Shown: positions 33,839-42,558 of the stretch, piece after piece
Layout of the letters: each line of letters starts with the position of its first letter
Numbering within the stretch: position 1 is the first letter of the stretch
Assembly: GCA_963578625.1 (NCBI GenBank)
Contig: CAUZEO010000005.1
Coordinates: 1-47,722 of the forward strand
Reading direction: 5' to 3'
DNA from: CAUZEO01 sp963578625
GTDB taxonomy: Bacteria > Verrucomicrobiota > Kiritimatiellia > SLOV01
DNA length: 47,722 nucleotides
Position numbers and translations under genes: made by a program
The notes under the pieces: generated by a model
The model's database searches: none
Told to the model about the DNA's origin: nothing
The model's input: only the letters and a program-made list of their open reading frames with translations

Positions 33839-35104
33839 ATGAATAGTGAATTGCAGGCAATGGTTGAATACATGGAACGGGAGCGGGGCATCGAAAAAGA
33901 AACGATGCTGGCCGCGCTGGAGGATGCTCTGTTGAGCGCCTCCAAGCGAAGCAATAGTTCCAGCACAAATCTCCGGGTAGAGATCGACAGAGCCACCTAC
34001 AACATCCGTGCGTGGGCGAAGGTCGAGGTCGTGGAGCAGTCACGAAACAAAATGGAGCAGGTGAGCCTGAAAAAGGCCCGTGAAAAGCATCCGGATATTG
34101 CGATTGGCGATCTGACCGAAGTCGAAGTGGACACCAAGGACTTCGGCCGGATTTCAGCACAGACCGCGAAGCAGGCGATTCTTCACCGGATTCGGCAAGC
34201 GGAAAAAGAACGGATCTATGCAGAGTACAAGGACCGGGCCGGGGATGTTGTCACCGGGACCGTGCGACGGTTCGATCGCAGCGACGTGATCGTCGAGCTG
34301 GACCGGGCCGAGGCGATCATGCCGTCCAGGGAACGCGTTCCGACCGAAGAGTATCAGATCGGAGATCGGATTCGCGCGTTCATCCTGAACATCGACAACG
34401 CTGCGCACGGTCCGCAGATCGTATTGAGTCGAAGCCACCCTTCGTTTGTGCGGAGACTCTTCGAACTGGAAGTTTCGGAGATCGCGGACGGCACGGTGGA
34501 GATCAAAGGAATCGCGCGCGAAGCGGGGTTTCGAACCAAGATCGCCGTCCTCTCGCATGACGAAAAAGTCGATCCGGTGGGAGCTTGTGTCGGGATGCGC
34601 GGGATCCGCGTTAAGAATATCGTGCGTGAACTATCCGGCGAAAAAATTGACATCGTGCGATGGCACGATGACGTCAAAACATACGTGACCAACGCACTGG
34701 CGCCGGCCCGGCTGAACAAGGTAACGGTCGATCCGAGCCTCCGCGCGGTCGAAGTCGTGGTAGACGGCGACCAGCTTTCTTTGGCGATTGGGAAGAAAGG
34801 CCAGAATGCACGGCTCACGGCCAAGATTACCGGATGGAAAATCGACATTCAAAAGAATGAAGAGCACATTGGGTTCGAAGAGAAGGTTGCACGGGCAGTG
34901 GCAGAATTGGCCTCGCTCGAAGGAATCGGAGACGAATCTGCAACAAATCTTGTCCAATCCGGCTTCCTGACCTTGGAAGGCATTCTCGCCGCGGAACTTG
35001 GCGATCTGGAAAGCGTCGAAGGGTTCACGCCAGAGATAGCTCAACAAGTGCATGACGCGGCCGGAGCCGCCTACGAGCGGGAGCACGGCAAAATCGAAGC
35101 ATGA
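33839..35104 (+). CDS. nusA: Transcription termination/antitermination factor NusA
   Basis: 421 residues. The N-terminal RNA-polymerase-binding domain begins ELQAMVEYMERERGIEKETM. The S1 domain has GDVVTGTVRRFDRSDVIVEL (about 135-155) and the KH domains have GACVGMRGIRVKNIVRELSGEKIDIVRW and LSLAIGKKGQNARLTAKITGWKIDI. A single C-terminal helix-hairpin-helix segment (about 362-415, LEGIGDESATNLVQ) follows, with no second acidic repeat as in E. coli. TGAGG precedes the ATG. infB overlaps by 4 bases. rimP, which usually precedes nusA, is absent here. Confidence 0.97.
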   Translation: MNSELQAMVEYMERERGIEKETMLAALEDALLSASKRSNSSSTNLRVEIDRATYNIRAWAKVEVVEQSRNKMEQVSLKKAREKHPDIAIGDLTEVEVDTKDFGRISAQTAKQAILHRIRQAEKERIYAEYKDRAGDVVTGTVRRFDRSDVIVELDRAEAIMPSRERVPTEEYQIGDRIRAFILNIDNAAHGPQIVLSRSHPSFVRRLFELEVSEIADGTVEIKGIAREAGFRTKIAVLSHDEKVDPVGACVGMRGIRVKNIVRELSGEKIDIVRWHDDVKTYVTNALAPARLNKVTVDPSLRAVEVVVDGDQLSLAIGKKGQNARLTAKITGWKIDIQKNEEHIGFEEKVARAVAELASLEGIGDESATNLVQSGFLTLEGILAAELGDLESVEGFTPEIAQQVHDAAGAAYEREHGKIEA

Positions 35105-37194
35105 GAATTCACGAGCTAGCGAAAAAGTTGGATATTCCCAGCAAGGAACTGATCTCGAAACTCAGGTCCCTGGGGATCGAAGCGAAGAGCCATATGAGCG
35201 CCGTGAGCGACGAGGATGAGGCGAAAGCACTGCAAGCGCTCGCCCCCACGGCGGTGGCGGAATCGGCACCGGTTGAAGCAACGGCGGAAATCGTGGTAGC
35301 GGAGGCTGCAGAACCGGAACCACCGGCCATCGAGGAACCCGCGGCGGAGGAGCCGCCCGCACTCATTGAGACGGAGGCGGAACCGGCGCCGGAGGAGGCG
35401 GAAGAGGCCGACGACAAGAACATCATCGTCAAAGGCCCGGTGGTGGTCCGCGATTTTGCGGAAATGCTGAATATGAAACCGAACCAGGTCATCGCCGAGT
35501 TGATGGCGATGAACGTGTTCGCGTCGATCAGCGAGAAAGTCGACATCAAGATTGCCCAGCAGCTTGCGATCAAACATGGGTTTACCCTTGAACAAGAGAA
35601 GCGTCAGCCAGAAAGAAAACCGGCGCCTCCCGTCAAAAAGGAGGAGCAGAAGGAGCCGGAAGTTGATAAGCCGGACCAGCTGCAGCTTCGTCCCCCGATC
35701 ATCACCTTCATGGGACACGTTGATCACGGTAAAACCTCGCTGTTGGACTATATCCGCAAAACCAAAGTGGTGGCGGGTGAGCACGGTGGGATCACACAGC
35801 ATATCGGCGCCTATTCAGTCGAACACAATGGCCATAAAATCAGCTTTCTCGATACTCCTGGGCACGCCGCATTCACCGCGATGCGAGCACGTGGCGCGAA
35901 CCTGACGGACATCGCGGTCATTGTCATTGCTGCCGATGACGGCTTGATGCCCCAGACCAGGGAAGCGATTCAGCACGCGCAGGCCGCAAATGTCGCGATC
36001 GTGGTTGCCATTAACAAAGTCGACCTGCCTGCGGCCAATATTGACCGGGTGAAACAACAACTGCAGAGCGAAAATCTCAGTCCGGAGGATTGGGGAGGCG
36101 ACACAATCTGCGTACCCGTTAGCGCCGAAACCGGCGCCGGCATCGATGAATTGCTCGAAATGCTGTTGCTCCAGGCAGAAGTTCTGGAACTCAAGGCCAA
36201 CCCGGATCGCAAGTCCCAGGGATACGTCATTGAGGCGAGGCTGGAGCCGGGAAGAGGCCCCACCGCGAACCTCCTGGTTCGACGCGGCACGTTGACTCTC
36301 GGAGACTCAATCGTATGTGGACCCTACTCTGGGCGCGTAAAAGCGCTCATCGACGACCGGGGCAAGAAAATCAAGTCGGCCGGTCCAAGTATGCCGGTCA
36401 TGTGTCTCGGCCTCGCCGACGTACCGGAAGCCGGCGCGAAGTTCGAAGTTTATCCCAACCCGAAACAGGCCAAGACCGAATCGGATCAGCGGATCGCCGA
36501 TTTGCGCGAAAAATCGCTGGAAGCGCCCGCGCGGAAAGCGTCGCTGGATGACCTCCTCAGCCAGACGAATCCGGATCTGACCGAGCAACTTTCCGTCATC
36601 ATCAAGGCGGACGTACAAGGCTCAATTGAAGCGCTGATCCAATCGCTGCGTGACATCAAAAGCGAAAAAGTCGAACTGAAAATCGTCATGAGCGCGGTGG
36701 GCAATGTGACAACCAACGATGTGCTTCTCGCCAGCGCATCGAACGCGATCATTCTCGGATTTCACGTTGCGCTCGACGGGTCGGCAGCAAGCCTGGGGAA
36801 ACGGGAGGGCGTCGAAATCCGCCTCTATCAAATTATTTACGAACTCGTCGATGAAGTCCGAGACGCGATGACAGGGCTGCTTGCGCCCGAAGAGAAAGAG
36901 CGCGTAGTCGGGCAGGCGCAGATCCGGCAGGTCTTCGAACTCAGCAACCGCAACCGCGTCGCAGGATGTATGATCACGAAAGGGCGAATCTCTTCCCGGG
37001 CCCGGGCCCGGGTTATTCGGGGCAGCGATGTGCTTTATGAAGGCCGGCTCGAAACATTGAAGCGGTTTCAAAACGACGCGAGAGAGGTCAGGGAAGGACA
37101 GGAATGCGGGTTGCGCCTGGACGCCTTTTCGAAATTCGAAGTCGGGGATATCATTGAGACCTATGAGATTGAGCAATTGGCGGCTCAACTCTAA
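35101..37194 (+). CDS. infB: Translation initiation factor IF-2
   Basis: 697 residues. The N-terminal IF2N subdomain MRIHELAKKLDIPSKELIS is followed by an Ala/Glu/Pro-rich linker (about 45-108) and a second IF2N-like unit (KGPVVVRDFAEMLNMKPNQVI). The G domain has GHVDHGKT (205-212), the DTPGHAAFTAMRARGA switch and NKVDL. Domains II, III and IV follow (TKGRISSRARARVIR, then GQECGLRLDAFSKFEVGDIIE). It delivers initiator tRNA to the 30S subunit. No frame-internal second start is obvious. It is co-transcribed with nusA and rbfA. Confidence 0.97.
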   Translation: MRIHELAKKLDIPSKELISKLRSLGIEAKSHMSAVSDEDEAKALQALAPTAVAESAPVEATAEIVVAEAAEPEPPAIEEPAAEEPPALIETEAEPAPEEAEEADDKNIIVKGPVVVRDFAEMLNMKPNQVIAELMAMNVFASISEKVDIKIAQQLAIKHGFTLEQEKRQPERKPAPPVKKEEQKEPEVDKPDQLQLRPPIITFMGHVDHGKTSLLDYIRKTKVVAGEHGGITQHIGAYSVEHNGHKISFLDTPGHAAFTAMRARGANLTDIAVIVIAADDGLMPQTREAIQHAQAANVAIVVAINKVDLPAANIDRVKQQLQSENLSPEDWGGDTICVPVSAETGAGIDELLEMLLLQAEVLELKANPDRKSQGYVIEARLEPGRGPTANLLVRRGTLTLGDSIVCGPYSGRVKALIDDRGKKIKSAGPSMPVMCLGLADVPEAGAKFEVYPNPKQAKTESDQRIADLREKSLEAPARKASLDDLLSQTNPDLTEQLSVIIKADVQGSIEALIQSLRDIKSEKVELKIVMSAVGNVTTNDVLLASASNAIILGFHVALDGSAASLGKREGVEIRLYQIIYELVDEVRDAMTGLLAPEEKERVVGQAQIRQVFELSNRNRVAGCMITKGRISSRARARVIRGSDVLYEGRLETLKRFQNDAREVREGQECGLRLDAFSKFEVGDIIETYEIEQLAAQL

Positions 37195-37268
37195 CCGCAG
37201 CCGGTCCGGTTTTTCTCGATCGGACACAATCATCCCGCGGCCGCCGGGACCCCGGGAACAAAAATTTC

Positions 37269-37643
37269 ATGCCGTCGGATCGCCTAACCAGAGTCAACGA
37301 ATTGCTGAAACGTGAAATCGCCTCGGCGATTTTCCGGATAGTCGACAATCCGGATTTTGACTTTGCGGCCGTAACCGTCACCAAGGTCTCGGTCAACAGC
37401 GATTTGCGAAGCGCCCGCGTATTCATGTCCATTCGTGGAGAGGAGCCGGTCCGGAAAAAACTGTTGAAGCAAATCCGCGGGCATCGCCGGGATTTCCAGG
37501 CAGCGGTCGGGAAAAATGTGGTGCTCAAGTATAACCCGCTCTTGAAATTCGAATTGGATGGCTCCGTGGAACAGGGCGATACCGTACTGAAACTGATTTC
37601 TGAGTTAGACAGACAAAACCCTCCGGAGCTAGACGATCCGTAG
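37269..37643 (+). CDS. rbfA: Ribosome-binding factor A
   Basis: 124 residues of KH-like fold: RLTRVNELLKREIASAIFRIV at the N-terminus, TVTKVSVNSDLRSARVFMSI (about 36-55), and the C-terminal LKYNPLLKFELDGSVEQGDTVLKLI. It assists 30S maturation at the 16S 5' end. It lies 74 bases after infB and 27 bases before truB in the usual order. Confidence 0.94.
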   Translation: MPSDRLTRVNELLKREIASAIFRIVDNPDFDFAAVTVTKVSVNSDLRSARVFMSIRGEEPVRKKLLKQIRGHRRDFQAAVGKNVVLKYNPLLKFELDGSVEQGDTVLKLISELDRQNPPELDDP

Positions 37644-37670
37644 GATGGCTGACGCGCGGAAAGCCCTGCG

Positions 37671-38417
37671 ATGAATGGTTTCCCTTCTTCCGGAACAACA
37701 CCCACAGCCGACGGCCTGCTTCTTATCGACAAGCCCGCCGGGTACACGTCTCACGACGTAGTCGCCCGAATGCGCCGGCATCTGAGAATGAGAAAGATCG
37801 GCCATGGAGGAACGCTGGATCCCATGGCAACCGGTCTCCTCGTTCTCCTGCTCGGCCGCGGAACCAAGCTCTCCAACCTCGTAATGGGGTCCGACAAAAT
37901 GTACGAAGGCACCATTCATCTGGGTGTGAGCACCGATTCGCAGGACGTAGATGGGGAGATCTTATCGGAAGCCGATGCATCAGGAGTAACTGCAGAGCAA
38001 ATCGACAACGAGCTTCTGAACTGGAGCGGAGATCTGATGCAGACCCCCCCCATGATTTCTGCCGTTAAAAAGGACGGGGTTCCTCTCTACAAGCACGCGA
38101 GGAAGGGAAATACGGTAGCGCGGGAGCCACGGTTGATTCATATCTATTCCTTTCGCATGGCCCGGTTCGATTCGCCGCTCGTGGAATTTCAGATCCGTTG
38201 CACCAAAGGGACCTACGTCCGTACGCTGGCATCCGATATCGGAGATGCTCTCGGGTGCGGCGCCCACCTCTGCGCCCTGCGGCGCACCGAGTCGGGCACA
38301 CTTCATCTCAACGATGCCATAACCCTTGAACTTGCACTCGAAACCGAACCTGAGGATCTGTTTCGCCGCGTCATTCCACCCCACCGTGTGCGGTCCGCTA
38401 TGGGAGGGGAGGAGTGA
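37671..38417 (+). CDS. truB: tRNA pseudouridine-55 synthase
   Basis: 248 residues. DGLLLIDKPAGYTSHDVV (14-31), the catalytic block GHGGTLDPMATGLLVLLLG with Asp50, YEGTIHLGVSTDSQD, and QTPPMISAVKKDGVPLYKHARKG with RCTKGTYVRTLASDIGDALG. It modifies U55 of tRNAs. It is somewhat short because it lacks a C-terminal PUA-like domain, a common variant. It overlaps ribF by 4 bases. Confidence 0.96.
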   Translation: MNGFPSSGTTPTADGLLLIDKPAGYTSHDVVARMRRHLRMRKIGHGGTLDPMATGLLVLLLGRGTKLSNLVMGSDKMYEGTIHLGVSTDSQDVDGEILSEADASGVTAEQIDNELLNWSGDLMQTPPMISAVKKDGVPLYKHARKGNTVAREPRLIHIYSFRMARFDSPLVEFQIRCTKGTYVRTLASDIGDALGCGAHLCALRRTESGTLHLNDAITLELALETEPEDLFRRVIPPHRVRSAMGGEE

Positions 38418-39391
38418 AAATAATCCGAACTCTAGATCAGCAGGTGTCCGGATCCGACGGAATGGTGGTGGCGGTCGGAAATTTTGACGGAGTGCACCTG
38501 GGCCACCGAAAAGTCCTGGAACGGTGCCGGCTCCTCGCGTCCGATAACGCGGCCGAGGCATGGGCCCTCACCTTCGATCCCCATCCTCAGCGCATTGTGC
38601 GCCCGGCGCAGCCGCCCCCGCTTCTAATGACCCTCACCGACAAGTTGGAGCGCATCGAATCACTAGGGATGGACGGAGTCCTGGTGGTGCCTTTCGATCA
38701 GACGATCGCCGCCCAGAAACCCGCGGAATTTATCTCCTCGCTCATAAAAACTCTGCCCGGGTTGACGCACATGGTGGTGGGGCCGAATTGGAGGTTCGGA
38801 CACCATGCCGCCGGAACCATAGATACCCTCGCTGAACTCGGCGAAGAGCAGGGATTCAAAGTGGATGTCTGCGACCCCTGCGCTTACGCCGGAAAACCGA
38901 TATCCAGTACACGCCTTAGAAACGCGGTCAAGTCCGGCCGGCTGGACGAGTTTCGGGAAATGTCGGGACGTCCCTATCGGCTCCGAGGAACCGTAATCCG
39001 TGGAAAACAGGTGGGTCGTGCACTTGGATTCCCCACCGCAAATCTGGAACCGGCCACCGAAGTTCTGCCACCGTACGGTGTGTTTGCAGTACGAGTCGAA
39101 TTCGAAAATCAGCAGACATCCGGGGCTGGATACTTCGGTCGCCGCACGGGGGCCGGATCTGCCGAGCTGAAAAATCTTTTTGAAACCTACCTGTTTGACT
39201 TCGAGGGCGACCTGTACGGAAAGTTGATCGAGGTGGACCTGCTTTCGTTTATCCGGCCGGACCAGCGATTCGAGTCCGAGACCGCGCTGCAGAGCCAGAT
39301 CCGCGAAGACATTGAAGCGATCCGGTCCGTTTTGTCAGCGTTACCGGAACCATCGGGTAACGTGCTGACCCGCCGGCGCGGAACACGGTAA
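38414..39391 (+). CDS. ribF: Bifunctional riboflavin kinase / FAD synthetase
   Basis: 325 residues. The N-terminal adenylyltransferase domain carries AVGNFDGVHLGHRKVL (about 16-31), TFDPHPQRIV, VVPFDQTIA, VVGPNWRFGHHAAGTID and the ISSTRLRNAVKSG block. The C-terminal flavokinase domain has YRLRGTVIRGKQVGRALGFPTANL, PPYGVFAV and ETYLFDFEGDLYGKLIEVDLLSFIRPDQRF. It converts riboflavin to FMN and FAD. The start codon is GTG 38414 and overlaps the truB stop. Confidence 0.96.
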   Translation: MKIIRTLDQQVSGSDGMVVAVGNFDGVHLGHRKVLERCRLLASDNAAEAWALTFDPHPQRIVRPAQPPPLLMTLTDKLERIESLGMDGVLVVPFDQTIAAQKPAEFISSLIKTLPGLTHMVVGPNWRFGHHAAGTIDTLAELGEEQGFKVDVCDPCAYAGKPISSTRLRNAVKSGRLDEFREMSGRPYRLRGTVIRGKQVGRALGFPTANLEPATEVLPPYGVFAVRVEFENQQTSGAGYFGRRTGAGSAELKNLFETYLFDFEGDLYGKLIEVDLLSFIRPDQRFESETALQSQIREDIEAIRSVLSALPEPSGNVLTRRRGTR

Positions 39392-39429
39392 CTCCAACGT
39401 AGTACGACGACCGCACTCGCAGGACGAGG

Positions 39430-41127
39430 CTACTTCTTCTCCATCTTTGCCCAACTATTGCGCAAAGGAACCGTGCGGTTGAACACGGGTCGCGCGGGCG
39501 ACATGTCCACCGAGTCGGCGGCGAAATAGCCGAGCCGTTCGAACTGAAAATGAGTTCCGGGTTTTGCCTCGGCCAGGTCCGGCTCGACCAGGGCGGAGAC
39601 CACCTCAAAGGCCTTGGGGTTAAGGATATCGGAAAGCGGGCGGCCCTTGTCGGCAAGCGGATCTGCTTCGGTAAAGAGTCGGTCATAAAGCCGTACTTCG
39701 GCTTCTACTGCGTGGGCGGCGGATACCCAATGGATGGTTCCCTTTACTTTTCGGCCGTCCGGCGCGGATCCGCCTCTTGAATTCGGATCCCATTCGCATC
39801 GCAATTCGGTAATTTCGCCGGTCACCTCGTCCCGGAGCGCTTCCTTGCACGTCAAAAGGCATGCATAGCGGAGTCGCACTTCCCTGCCGGGCGAGAGCCG
39901 AAAGTACTTCTTCGGTGGTTCCTCCATGAAATCGTCCCGCTCGATAAAAATCTCTCGGGAAAAAGGAATACTCCGTGACCCTGCATCCGGATCCTCCGGA
40001 TTGTTCACGGCATCGAAAAACTCCGATTCCCCTTCAGGATAGTTTTCGATGACGACTTTCAGCGGGCGCAATACCGCCAGTCTTCGGGGGGCGACACGGT
40101 TCAGGTCATCCCGTACGCAGTGCTCCAGCAGCGCAACGTCCGTCAGTCCGTCATACTTCGTGATCCCGATCTGATCGCAAAACGCGCGAATCGCTTCCGG
40201 GCGGAATCCTCGGCGCCGGAGGCCGGCCAGCGTCGGCAACCGGGGATCATCCCATCCATCCACGATTCCGTCGGCTACCAGCGTCTGGAGGATTCGCTTA
40301 CTCATCACGGTATAGGTGAGGTTCAGCCGCGCGAATTCGTACTGCCGGGGAGTCGATGAAACACCGAGGTTTCCCAGAAACCAGTCATAGAGGGGACGAT
40401 GTACCTCGAATTCCAGCGTACAGAGCGAATGGGTCACACCCTCGATGGAATCCGAAAGTCCGTGCGCGAAATCGTACATGGGATAAATGCACCACGCCGC
40501 ACCGGTTCGGTGATGTTCGGCTTTTTTGATCCTGTAAATTGCGGGATCTCGCATATGCAAATTCGGCGAATTCATGTCGATCTTTGCGCGCAGAACGTAG
40601 GTACCCTCTTCGAACTCTCCATCTTTCATCCGCCGGAACAGATCCAGGCTTTCCGCGGGGGAACGATTTCGATGAGGGCTTTCGCGGCCCGGAGAGGTAG
40701 GTGCTCCACGGTATTCCTTAAACTCTTCGGGAGTCAGGGTACAGACATACGCCTTGCCGTTCTCAATGAGTTCCTCGGCGAATGCATACAACTGATCATA
40801 GTAGTTGGACGCGTAGTATTCGTGTTCGCCCCAATCGAATCCCAGCCAATGCAGATCCCGCTTGATCGCCCGCACGAACTCATCTTCTTCGGCCTCGGGA
40901 TTCGTGTCGTCAAAGCGCAGATTGCAAACACCGCCCCGCTCCTCCGCGATTCCGAAATTTAAGCAGGCGGATTTAGCGTGTCCAATGTGAAGGTACCCGT
41001 TCGGCTCCGGCGGAAACCGGGTGATCACGGATGTGTGTCTACTTGAAGACAGATCTTCATCTACGATGGTGCGAATAAAATCAGTCGGAGCCGGTTTGGA
41101 CTCTTTTCCCGTCAATTCAGTGCTCAT
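39430..41127 (-). CDS. glnS: Glutaminyl-tRNA synthetase
   Basis: 565 residues, close to E. coli GlnRS (554). Class I motifs: RFPPEPNGYLHIGHAKSACLNFG with HIGH at 47-50, RFDDTNPEAEEDEFV, DYASNYYDQLY-like (here YYASNYYDQLY), the KMSKS equivalent TVMSKRILQTLV, and two C-terminal beta-barrels. The frame opens upstream to 41187, but ATG 41127 is chosen because AGAGG lies 8 bases before it. Presence of GlnRS is compatible with direct glutamine charging; gatCAB is not visible here. It is last in the tol-tat-mutase direction. Confidence 0.95.
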   Translation of the reverse strand: MSTELTGKESKPAPTDFIRTIVDEDLSSSRHTSVITRFPPEPNGYLHIGHAKSACLNFGIAEERGGVCNLRFDDTNPEAEEDEFVRAIKRDLHWLGFDWGEHEYYASNYYDQLYAFAEELIENGKAYVCTLTPEEFKEYRGAPTSPGRESPHRNRSPAESLDLFRRMKDGEFEEGTYVLRAKIDMNSPNLHMRDPAIYRIKKAEHHRTGAAWCIYPMYDFAHGLSDSIEGVTHSLCTLEFEVHRPLYDWFLGNLGVSSTPRQYEFARLNLTYTVMSKRILQTLVADGIVDGWDDPRLPTLAGLRRRGFRPEAIRAFCDQIGITKYDGLTDVALLEHCVRDDLNRVAPRRLAVLRPLKVVIENYPEGESEFFDAVNNPEDPDAGSRSIPFSREIFIERDDFMEEPPKKYFRLSPGREVRLRYACLLTCKEALRDEVTGEITELRCEWDPNSRGGSAPDGRKVKGTIHWVSAAHAVEAEVRLYDRLFTEADPLADKGRPLSDILNPKAFEVVSALVEPDLAEAKPGTHFQFERLGYFAADSVDMSPARPVFNRTVPLRNSWAKMEKK

Positions 41128-41190
41128 CCCATTGTCCTCTTTCATTTGCAAACACGGATCGTACTGAGTAGACGCGTCATTGAACATTCA

Positions 41191-42549
41191 TTATTCCAGC
41201 GAAGCTTCGATGATCGACCGGGCATCCTGCGCGATTTTCTCTACGGCAGACTGACTCGGGGCTTCGGTAATGATGCGGAGGATCGGCTCGGTGTTGGAGC
41301 GCCTGATGTGCAGCCAGCTATCCCCGAAGTCGACATAAATGCCGTCCATCAGATCCAATTTCTCGTTTTCGTAGTGCCGGCGGACGGCGCGAAGGACGCC
41401 GGGCGCCTGGCTGGGTCGAATCGGAATTTTCTGTTTTAGCAGCTCATATTTCGGCAGATCGGACCGCAAGGAAGCGATCGTCCGTCCTGTTTCCGCCAGG
41501 AGCTCAAGAACCAGCGCCATCGCCGTATAACTGTCCCGGCAGGGATGCACCACCGGAACAATGACGCCACCGTTACTTTCTCCACCAACGACCGCCCCGA
41601 TCTCCATCATTTTTTCCGATACGTAAATTTCGCCCGTTTTTGTTCGTATCACGTCGCAACCTTCTTCGGCGGCCACATGGTCAATCACCTTGGAGGCCGA
41701 CTGATTCGTGACGACCGGACCACGGGCATGGGAGGAAAGGACCTGGCGGACGGCCAATGCGAGAGTAAGATCCTCTCCGATTGGCGTGCCGGTCTCATCA
41801 AGCAGGGCCAGTCGGTCGCCGTCTGGATCCTGCGCGAATCCGACCACGCACTCGTGCTTCCGGACTGCGTGCCCCAATGCTTCAAGATTCTGCGGAATTG
41901 GTTCGGGCGGACGCTCGAACCTGCCGTCGGGCCGATCGTGGATGGTAACAACCTCGCACCCCATCCGGTCCCTCAGAAACGGCACCGAGTGAATGGCGCC
42001 CACGCCATTGCAGCAATCCACAGCCACGCGAAACTTTCCGGACCGAATCGCGTCCCCGGAGACGTATTCCACCACGCGCTCAAGATGACCCTGCATGGGC
42101 TGTTCTATCTCCACAACTCTTCGCAATTCGAACTCTTCAACATAGGGAAAATCCTGCTGGTGATAGATGTCAAATAGCTCATCGGCTTCCGACGGTCTCA
42201 GAAACATTCCATCCCGTCCGACGAACTTCAGTGCGTTCCATTCCACGTCATTGTGACTTGCCGTGATCGCGATCCCGCCGTTCGCGCCCAGGGCTCGTGT
42301 GAGATAAAGAATCGTGGGCGTGGGAACCACGCCGGCGAGCAGGGGTTTGTTCCCAACGCTTTGGAGCCCGGCGATCACGGCTTCCTCCACCATCCGGCCG
42401 GTCGGTCTCGTGTCGCGCCCCACAACAACGGGGCCTCTTCCCGCATACATCCCAAACGCCTGCGCGAACGATGCCGCAAGCTGCGGGGTAAAGGACTGAC
42501 CCACGACCCCCCGAACACCTGAAATTCCAACTTTCAGTGCTTCACGCAT
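41191..42549 (-). CDS. glmM: Phosphoglucosamine mutase-like alpha-D-phosphohexomutase (GlmM-like)
   Basis: 452 residues with all catalytic parts intact. GISGVRGVVGQSF is at the N-terminus, ITASHNDVEWNALKF holds phospho-Ser98, the metal-binding DPDGDR has Asp241/243/245, the sugar loop is GGESNGG, and the phosphate loop is RRSNTEPILRI near the C-terminus. It would interconvert glucosamine-6- and -1-phosphate for peptidoglycan and LPS precursors, but phosphoglucomutase/phosphomannomutase activity cannot be excluded; the GISGVRG start is nearer to archaeal/PVC GlmM than to E. coli. It lies 9 bases from its degenerate paralogue. Confidence 0.85.
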   Translation of the reverse strand: MREALKVGISGVRGVVGQSFTPQLAASFAQAFGMYAGRGPVVVGRDTRPTGRMVEEAVIAGLQSVGNKPLLAGVVPTPTILYLTRALGANGGIAITASHNDVEWNALKFVGRDGMFLRPSEADELFDIYHQQDFPYVEEFELRRVVEIEQPMQGHLERVVEYVSGDAIRSGKFRVAVDCCNGVGAIHSVPFLRDRMGCEVVTIHDRPDGRFERPPEPIPQNLEALGHAVRKHECVVGFAQDPDGDRLALLDETGTPIGEDLTLALAVRQVLSSHARGPVVTNQSASKVIDHVAAEEGCDVIRTKTGEIYVSEKMMEIGAVVGGESNGGVIVPVVHPCRDSYTAMALVLELLAETGRTIASLRSDLPKYELLKQKIPIRPSQAPGVLRAVRRHYENEKLDLMDGIYVDFGDSWLHIRRSNTEPILRIITEAPSQSAVEKIAQDARSIIEASLE

Positions 42550-42558
42550 ATTTAATCA